DNA of 64,000 bases from Aldehydirespirator sp963667505. Its GTDB lineage: Bacteria; Actinomycetota; Acidimicrobiia; Acidimicrobiales; Aldehydirespiratoraceae. The position numbers and the translations under genes were made by a program. The stretch is taken from positions 1 through 64,000 of the forward strand of contig OY763490.2 of the NCBI GenBank assembly GCA_963667505.2, read 5' to 3'. Below, in pieces: positions 58,954 through 64,000 of this stretch. The stretch's first letter is position 1, and the number at the start of each line of letters is the position of its first letter. The notes under the pieces are model-generated. The model was not told the origin of the DNA. It saw nothing but the letters and a program-made list of their open reading frames with translations, and ran no database searches.

Positions 58954-60966
58954 ATGAGGCGAGGCGACCTGCCGTCCACGGCCGGCGACGACTGGATGGC
59001 CCTAGTCGAGCGGACGCTGCGTGGCGGGGACTTGGCCGAGTTGACTAGCACGACCCGCGACGGCATCGAGATCCGCCCGCTGTACACCGACGGCCCCGCT
59101 CGGCCCGAGGCTGCTCGAGCGGCTGTCGCTCCAGAGCGGACCGAGAAGGGTTGGGACGTGCGCACTCGTCACATCGTCGCCCTGGACGCGGGCGGCAGAG
59201 TCGGGGGCCTCGGCGCGGGTTCGGACACGGAAGATGGGGATGATGCGGGCCTGGGTCCCGGTAGCGACTGTCTCTCGAGCCCCGGCACGGGCAGTGCCAG
59301 CGTGGGCGGCTTGGACGCACGGCGGCGACGGATTGAGGACGACTTGGCGGGCGGTGCCACCTCGGTGGAGTTGGAGGTGAGCGCAAGCGTCACCATTGAC
59401 GAGCTGAGCGGCGTGCTCGCGGGCGTCGATCCGTCGAAGACTCCGCTGGCCCTGGCGCCTCATGCCTCGCTCGGCACGGCGGCAGCCCTGGGCGCGTTGG
59501 CGTCCCGGACAGGCGGCGCGTTGGCCGCGGGCAGCTCTCTCGGCCTCGATCCGCTCGGGGAGTGGGCCCGTTCAGGGGAGCTCATCGAGGCTGCCCCGGC
59601 AGCGGAGTGGGCAACGTCGATAGGGGGTGGGCAGGCCCGGCCTGGCCCGGCAGCCGAGTCGGGCATCGACGGGGCTAGCGCCGCCGCTGGCCTGGCACCC
59701 TGCCTCGGACCGGGTGTCAGAGTCTTCACCGTGGACGCGACCCGCTACTGCGACGCAGGTGCGACCGAGGCTCAGGCTCTGGGCTGGGCTACCGCCACGG
59801 GCGTTGCCTACCTGCGAGCGCTGGTCGACGCCGGCCTCTTGGTGGACGCCGCCGCCGGTCTCATCGGCTTCCGGCTGGCGGCCACGGCCGATCAGTTCGT
59901 CGCCATCGCCGCGCTGCGAGCGGCCCGGACGATGTGGGCGCGGGTGGTGACCGCCAGCGGCGGCTCGCCGGACGCGGCCCGCCAGTACCAGCACGCGGTG
60001 ACCGCGGCCCACATGTACAGCCGGCGCGATCCGTGGGTCAACCTGCTCCGGGGTGCCTCCGCGGCGCTGGCCGCCGGTGTGGCCGGTGCCGACGCCGTGA
60101 CCGTCCTGCCCTTCGACTGGGCGTCGGGACCGGTCGATGGCGACGGTGCCCTAGGCCGTCGGTTGGCCCGCAACACCCAACTGCTGCTGTTGGAGGAGTC
60201 GCATCTGGCGCGGGCGGCCGATCCCGCGGGCGGATCGTTCTACGTCGAGTCCCTCACCGAGCAGCTGGCCTCCGAGGGCTGGCAGGCGCTTCAGGACATC
60301 GAGGTGTCAGGCGGAATCGAGGGTGCCATCGCCGACGGCACCCTGGAGGCTGCCATCGAACAAAGCTGGCAGTCCCGCCTGGTAGGACTCAGGACTCGGA
60401 GCGAGCCTCTAGTCGGGGTGAGCGAGTTCCCTATCCTGGATGAGCGCGCTCCGGCGCGCCCGGCAGACTCCGACGATTCCTCGGAGGATGCGGGTCTCCC
60501 TGTCAGGCGCCTGGCCGAGCCCTTCGAGGATCTGCGAGACGCAGCCGACCGTCATCGGATCGCCGCTGGCGACCGGCCCGCGGCCTGGGTGGCGGCCCTC
60601 GGTTCGGCCGCGGCCCATTCGACCCGAACCGCCTGGGCCAAGAACCTCCTGGCCGCAGGCGGCATCGAAGCCCGAGGCGGAACCGGCGTGGAGTCGCCCG
60701 TGGCCGCAGCCGCCGACTTCGCGGCCTCGGGCCTGACCGCGGCGGTGATCACCGGCACCGACGACATGTACCGCCTGCGGGGCTCATCCACCGCGGCAGC
60801 CCTCAAGGACGCAGGCGCCGCCTTCGTGGCTCTGGCCTGCGATCCCGGCACCCCCGCCCAACTCATCGAAGAACTGAAGTCCGCCGGAGTCGACGAGGCC
60901 TGGCACGACGGCATCGACGCAGCCGCCCAGCTGGAACGCCTCCACCACACTCTCGGCCTCGCCTAG
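58954..60966 (+). CDS. mutA: Methylmalonyl-CoA mutase small (beta/MutA) subunit
   Basis: Methylmalonyl-CoA mutase isomerises methylmalonyl-CoA to succinyl-CoA; MutA is the catalytically inactive scaffold partner of MutB. The 670-residue protein shows the barrel-domain segments TRYCDAGATEAQALGWATATG, QYQHAVTAAHMYSRRDPWVNLLRG and LEESHLARAADPAGGSFYVESLT, then a cobalamin-domain-like end that lacks the DxHxxG cobalamin-His motif, as expected for MutA. Two inserted Gly/Ser/Asp-rich stretches (~82-125 and ~225-250) are unusual. MutB normally follows directly, but here a convergent gene follows. The ATG at 58954 has a weak ribosome site. Confidence 0.9.
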   Translation: MRRGDLPSTAGDDWMALVERTLRGGDLAELTSTTRDGIEIRPLYTDGPARPEAARAAVAPERTEKGWDVRTRHIVALDAGGRVGGLGAGSDTEDGDDAGLGPGSDCLSSPGTGSASVGGLDARRRRIEDDLAGGATSVELEVSASVTIDELSGVLAGVDPSKTPLALAPHASLGTAAALGALASRTGGALAAGSSLGLDPLGEWARSGELIEAAPAAEWATSIGGGQARPGPAAESGIDGASAAAGLAPCLGPGVRVFTVDATRYCDAGATEAQALGWATATGVAYLRALVDAGLLVDAAAGLIGFRLAATADQFVAIAALRAARTMWARVVTASGGSPDAARQYQHAVTAAHMYSRRDPWVNLLRGASAALAAGVAGADAVTVLPFDWASGPVDGDGALGRRLARNTQLLLLEESHLARAADPAGGSFYVESLTEQLASEGWQALQDIEVSGGIEGAIADGTLEAAIEQSWQSRLVGLRTRSEPLVGVSEFPILDERAPARPADSDDSSEDAGLPVRRLAEPFEDLRDAADRHRIAAGDRPAAWVAALGSAAAHSTRTAWAKNLLAAGGIEARGGTGVESPVAAAADFAASGLTAAVITGTDDMYRLRGSSTAAALKDAGAAFVALACDPGTPAQLIEELKSAGVDEAWHDGIDAAAQLERLHHTLGLA

Positions 60967-60979
60967 GCCCGGAAGTCCT

Positions 60980-61004
60980 GTTGTTTCAGTCACAATGAAA
61001 CAAC
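60980..61004. terminator. AT-rich 9-bp palindrome between mutA and the enoyl-CoA hydratase gene
   Basis: GTTGTTTCA and TGAAACAAC flank a 7-nt spacer, and another TGAAACA follows 11 nt later with an A-tract. It lies between convergent genes. The AT-rich stem in a GC-rich genome could be a bidirectional terminator or an operator. Confidence 0.45.
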
Positions 61005-61057
61005 TACAAAAATGAAACATCCCTTGGCGGTGGCGCGCGCTGGCACGCCGCGGTGGG

Positions 61058-61873
61058 TCAGTCTTTGAAGATTGGGGGGCGTTTTTCTTGGCGGGCTTGG
61101 ACGGCTTCTTCGAAGTTTCTGGTGGTCATGCGGACCAGGAGTTGGGCGTTCATCTCTGAGCGCATGTGGGCCGCGTAGCTGGAGGCCTCCACGCCGGCCC
61201 ACAGCATTCGCTTGGTGAGCTCGACGCCGGGGCGGCTGAGGGTGGCGATGCGGGCGCCGATCTCGTAGCAGCGCTCCAGCAGGTCCTCGGGCTCGACTGT
61301 TTCGCTCACCAGGCCGATGCGGGACGCCTCTTCGGCCCGCACATCGCGTCCGGTCAGCATGATGTCGAAGGCCCGGGACGAGCCGATCGCCCTGGGCAGG
61401 GTGAAGCTGAGGCCCAGCTCGGACGCGGTGAGGCCGTTGTTGATGCCGGCGGCCCGGAAGTACGCCTCGGTCGAGGCGATGCGGATGTCGCAGGCCAGAG
61501 CGAGGCACATGCCCCCGCCGACGGCCGCGCCGTTGACGGCCGCGATCACCGGCTGGTGCAGGTCGCCGACCAGCTCGATCACCTCGTGGAGCCGGTCGGC
61601 GGCCCGGTGGGCGATGGTTGAACGGGTGAGGCCCTCGATGTAGGGAACCCGGCCGGCGCTCACCATGTCGGCGCCGGAGCAGAAGCCGTGACCGGCGCCG
61701 GTGATCACCACCGCCCGCACGCCGTTGTCGTTGTTGACGTCTCGCAGGGCGTTGGCCAGCGGCACCATCACATCGAAGGCCATGGCGTTCATCCGCTCGG
61801 GCCGGTTGAGGGTGACGAGCGCTATCTCGGGCCGGGGATGATCGACCAGCACGAAATCATCGGATGAGGTCAT
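61058..61873 (-). CDS. Enoyl-CoA hydratase/isomerase family protein
   Basis: Crotonases add water to 2-enoyl-CoA or do related reactions. The 271-residue protein has the oxyanion-hole segments FCSGADM and AAVNGAAVGGGMCLALACDIR, and the acidic residue that follows (EAYFRAAGINNG). The substrate is probably a fatty or branched acyl-CoA. The start is ATG 61873; it converges on mutA. A second SDR gene lies 60 nt upstream on the same strand, likely in one operon. Confidence 0.93.
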   Translation of the reverse strand: MTSSDDFVLVDHPRPEIALVTLNRPERMNAMAFDVMVPLANALRDVNNDNGVRAVVITGAGHGFCSGADMVSAGRVPYIEGLTRSTIAHRAADRLHEVIELVGDLHQPVIAAVNGAAVGGGMCLALACDIRIASTEAYFRAAGINNGLTASELGLSFTLPRAIGSSRAFDIMLTGRDVRAEEASRIGLVSETVEPEDLLERCYEIGARIATLSRPGVELTKRMLWAGVEASSYAAHMRSEMNAQLLVRMTTRNFEEAVQARQEKRPPIFKD

Positions 61874-61932
61874 AGAGCGACGGTATCAGCCGCCACGCCG
61901 GCGACGGGTTCTGCTCCGACCGCATCTGCGGC

Positions 61933-62712
61933 TCAGTCGCCGAGGTCGGGCTTCCAGGCTGCGCCGTTGATGTGGCCGCCGCCGTCCACGAACAGGGTAT
62001 TGCCGGTGAGGTAGCGGCTGGCGTCGCTGGCCAGGAACACCGCCACCGGCGCGATGTCGAGGTCGGGGTCGCCGATGCGTCCCATGGGATTGGAGGCGTC
62101 GGCCGCGGCCAGCAGATCGGGGTGCGCGCCCAGCACCCGGTTGAAGCTGGCCGACTTGGCGGCCGGGCAGACGATGTTGGCGGTGATGCCCCATCCGGCC
62201 CACTCCCGGGCCGCGGTGCGAGTGGCGGACCTCAGAGCCTCCTTGGCCGAGTTGTACTCGACGGTGCCCATGTGGGCGTTCACCCCGTTGAGCGAGCACA
62301 TGTTGATCACCCGGCCCCAGCCGCCGGACTTCATGATCGGCAGAGCCGCCGCCATGGCCCAGAACGGGCCGTAGAACCCCACCGCCAGAGCCCGGGCCAT
62401 ACCGGCCTCGGTCTTGTGCTCCACCCGGCTGATCTCGCCGCCGCTCCAGGCGTTGTTGACCAGGATGTCCACCGAGCCCCAGCGCTCGGCTGCATGGGCC
62501 ACCATTGCCTCGACGTCCTCCTTGTTGCCCACATCGGTGTGTAGGAAGTCGCTTGCCTCGCCCAGCTCGGCCACGGCGTCGGCTCCGAGCCGCTCGTCGA
62601 TCTCGGCCACCAGCACGCGGGCGCCCTCGGCCACGAACGCCCGGGCGACGGACCGCCCGATGCCCTCGCCCGCGCCGGTGACGATCGCCGCCCTGCCGTC
62701 GAGCTGTCCCAT
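61933..62712 (-). CDS. Short-chain dehydrogenase/reductase
   Basis: A classical SDR of 259 residues: VTGAGEGIGRSVARAF (cofactor), NNAWSGG (the NNAG-like motif), the Ser in MCSLNGVN, and the catalytic YNSAK. The C-terminal YLTGNTLFVDGGG is typical. It probably oxidises a hydroxyacyl-CoA or alcohol, consistent with its position before the enoyl-CoA hydratase gene; the exact substrate is unknown. The start is ATG 62712. Confidence 0.94.
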   Translation of the reverse strand: MGQLDGRAAIVTGAGEGIGRSVARAFVAEGARVLVAEIDERLGADAVAELGEASDFLHTDVGNKEDVEAMVAHAAERWGSVDILVNNAWSGGEISRVEHKTEAGMARALAVGFYGPFWAMAAALPIMKSGGWGRVINMCSLNGVNAHMGTVEYNSAKEALRSATRTAAREWAGWGITANIVCPAAKSASFNRVLGAHPDLLAAADASNPMGRIGDPDLDIAPVAVFLASDASRYLTGNTLFVDGGGHINGAAWKPDLGD

Positions 62713-62749
62713 GGTCTTCCTCCCCTGCCGAAGCTGCGGTGCTGTAGTC

Positions 62750-63064
62750 CATTACAGCGCGGTGAGGCTTCTTGTGGGCGGGTCCGGCTTGGCCCTAGTG
62801 CCGTCGTTCATTACAGCGCGGTGAGGCTTCTTGTGGGCGGGTCCGGCTTGGCCCTAGTGCCGTCGTTCATCGCTGCGCGGTGAAGGCTGCTTGCTGGAGG
62901 GTGGCAGCGAAGCGGTGGCTCATCTCCAATGCGGCGGCCAGCGCAACCTAGCTATGGCGCCATCCGTTGGGGTGGCGGCGAGCGGTGGCTTGTCTCCGTT
63001 TCGGCGGCCAGTGAGGCGGTGGTAGACAACTTGCGGCACGGAACCGCGCTCGGAAGGGAGTCCG
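62750..63064. repeat. 59-bp tandem repeat and imperfect ~75-bp repeat before plsC
   Basis: Units begin at 62750, 62809 and 62868. The first two are almost identical; the third soon decays. A second, imperfect repeat (AGCGGTGGCT...CGGCGGCCAG) occurs at about 62910-62945 and 62980-63015. Together they occupy most of the 352-bp gap between the SDR start and plsC; no gene or recognised regulatory site is seen. Confidence 0.75.
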
Positions 63065-63736
63065 GTGGAGGATCTGCAGCAGAGGGCTCAGCGCATTGCC
63101 GCCAAGCGCAGCTCCATGTGGGTCTACCGCTCGGTGCGGCGCATCATCATGGTGGTGCTGTACCCCTACTTCCGGGCACAGCGCCACGGCCGGGAGCATC
63201 TCGACATCGAAGGACCGGTGATCGTGGCGCCCGTGCACCGGTCCAACCTCGACACGCCGCTGCTGGCCGGGATGAGCCGCCGGCGCCTGAGGGCCCTGTC
63301 CAAGGAGTCGCTGTTCGGCAACCGGCTCTTCGGGGCGTTCCTGGCGTCGCTGGGCGCGTTCCCGGTGCGGCGGGGCGCGGCCGACCGGGAGGCGATCCGG
63401 GAGGCGGTCAAGATGCTGCAGGCCGGCGAGCAGGTGGTGGTGTTCCCCGAGGGGACCCGCCAGACCGGCACCCGCGTGGCCGAGGTGTTCGACGGCATGA
63501 GCTACCTCGCCTCGCGCACCGGCGCGGCCGTCGTTCCCGTCGGCATCGCCGGCACCGAGGCCGCGATGAGCACCGGCACCCGCCTGCCCCGCCGCGTCCG
63601 GGTGGCCATGGTGGCCGGCTCGCCGATCCGCCCGCCGGAGGGCCGCATGAGCCGCCCGCAGATGAGCCGCTTCTCTGCCGAGATACGCGAGCGCCTGCAA
63701 GAAGTCTTCGACGAAGCCCAAGCCCTCGCTGCCTGA
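63065..63736 (+). CDS. plsC: 1-acyl-sn-glycerol-3-phosphate acyltransferase (PlsC family)
   Basis: PlsC acylates lysophosphatidic acid at sn-2 to make phosphatidic acid for membrane lipids. The 223-residue protein has the HxxxxD motif as HRSNLD (59-64), the substrate motif FPEGTR, and VPVGIAGTE, in order and spacing normal for the family. A hydrophobic N-terminal segment anchors it. The start is GTG 63065 with GGAGT upstream. It precedes icd by 36 nt. Confidence 0.93.
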   Translation: MEDLQQRAQRIAAKRSSMWVYRSVRRIIMVVLYPYFRAQRHGREHLDIEGPVIVAPVHRSNLDTPLLAGMSRRRLRALSKESLFGNRLFGAFLASLGAFPVRRGAADREAIREAVKMLQAGEQVVVFPEGTRQTGTRVAEVFDGMSYLASRTGAAVVPVGIAGTEAAMSTGTRLPRRVRVAMVAGSPIRPPEGRMSRPQMSRFSAEIRERLQEVFDEAQALAA

Positions 63737-63772
63737 ACCGGCCCGAAGGAGGGGCCGGTAGCCTCGGTATAC

Positions 63773-64000
63773 ATGGCTGAGAAGATCACTTTGGGCTCCG
63801 ACGGCGCCCTGCATGTGCCCGATGAGCCAATCATTCCGTTCGTGGAGGGCGACGGGATCGGGATAGACATCTGGCCCGCGGCGAAGTCGGTGCTCGACGC
63901 GGCCGCGGCCAAGCACGGACGGCGCATCGCCTGGCTGGAGGTGCTGGCCGGCGAGAAGGCCTTCAACGAGACCGGCGACTGGCTCCCGGCCGACACCATC
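63773..64000 (+). CDS. icd: NADP-dependent isocitrate dehydrogenase, 3' end beyond window
   Basis: The visible 76 residues are the N-terminus of a TCA-cycle isocitrate dehydrogenase of the E. coli Icd type: KITLGSDGALHVPDEPIIPF leads into VEGDGIGIDIWPA, then IAWLEVLAGEKAFNETG and the WLPADTI segment. The frame is open to the window edge, so the 3' part is missing. A GGAGG lies ~23 nt before the ATG. Confidence 0.9.
   Translation, partial: MAEKITLGSDGALHVPDEPIIPFVEGDGIGIDIWPAAKSVLDAAAAKHGRRIAWLEVLAGEKAFNETGDWLPADTI

Overview
The window is high-GC DNA with GTG/ATG starts and many overlapping genes. Several features point to an actinobacterium: a WhiB-type regulator, a PASTA kinase-like protein, a mycothiol-type MDMPI/DinB protein and the conserved order cysteine desulfurase - mnmA - ligA - gatCAB - ilvBNC. 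The mix of housekeeping genes with many acyl-CoA/SDR/amidohydrolase catabolic genes resembles Acidimicrobiia-like lineages; that placement is an inference. Base-level frameshifts in a few places suggest decay or assembly error. No rRNA, tRNA, CRISPR array or insertion sequence was recognised.

Layout. 1-3.8 kb: translation and envelope genes (tsaC end, rpiB, glyA, wecA-like transferase). 3.9-7.3 kb: an MFS transporter with a repeat-rich N-terminus, and murA with Asp in place of the usual active-site Cys. 7.4-11 kb: NifU-like scaffold, rhomboid protease, cysteine desulfurase and mnmA (Fe-S and tRNA thiolation). 11-12.4 kb: a retropepsin-like protease and a membrane protein. 12.6-21 kb: ligA, a PASTA protein whose kinase domain looks dead, and gatC-gatA-gatB. 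21-25.2 kb: MATE exporter and an acyltransferase-3/SGNH protein. 25.2-28.9 kb: ilvB-ilvN-ilvC preceded by a Val/Leu leader peptide and an attenuator hairpin. 28.9-43 kb: accessory region with a second retropepsin-like gene, a lipoprotein, thiolase, GT-C-like membrane protein, aldehyde dehydrogenase, a gene graveyard, a peroxiredoxin with TGA at its peroxidatic Cys codon, a serine hydrolase, an RHH/MazF toxin-antitoxin pair and a large FN3 surface protein. 43-63 kb: catabolic block (CoA-transferase, WhiB, MDR, DMGDH-like flavoprotein, HisC-like aminotransferase, Rieske oxygenase, MmgE/PrpD, SDRs, acyl-CoA ligase, amidohydrolase, acyl-CoA dehydrogenase, methylmalonyl-CoA mutase small subunit, enoyl-CoA hydratase). 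The end holds plsC and the start of icd.

Two structural themes run through the window. First, short direct tandem duplications (15-59 bp units) sit on start codons, stop codons or gene junctions at about ten loci; related in-frame repeats have expanded linkers and insertions inside conserved proteins (MFS, LigA, PASTA protein, DMGDH, Rieske). Second, a dispersed ~50-bp palindromic element with 12-bp ends and a conserved core occurs four times, always between genes.

The most interesting single locus is the peroxiredoxin at 37.0-37.5 kb. Its in-frame TGA falls exactly where this family carries the catalytic Cys and is followed by a possible bacterial SECIS hairpin, so it is a candidate selenoprotein. 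A separate one-base shift near the 3' end leaves pseudogene or assembly error as the alternative.
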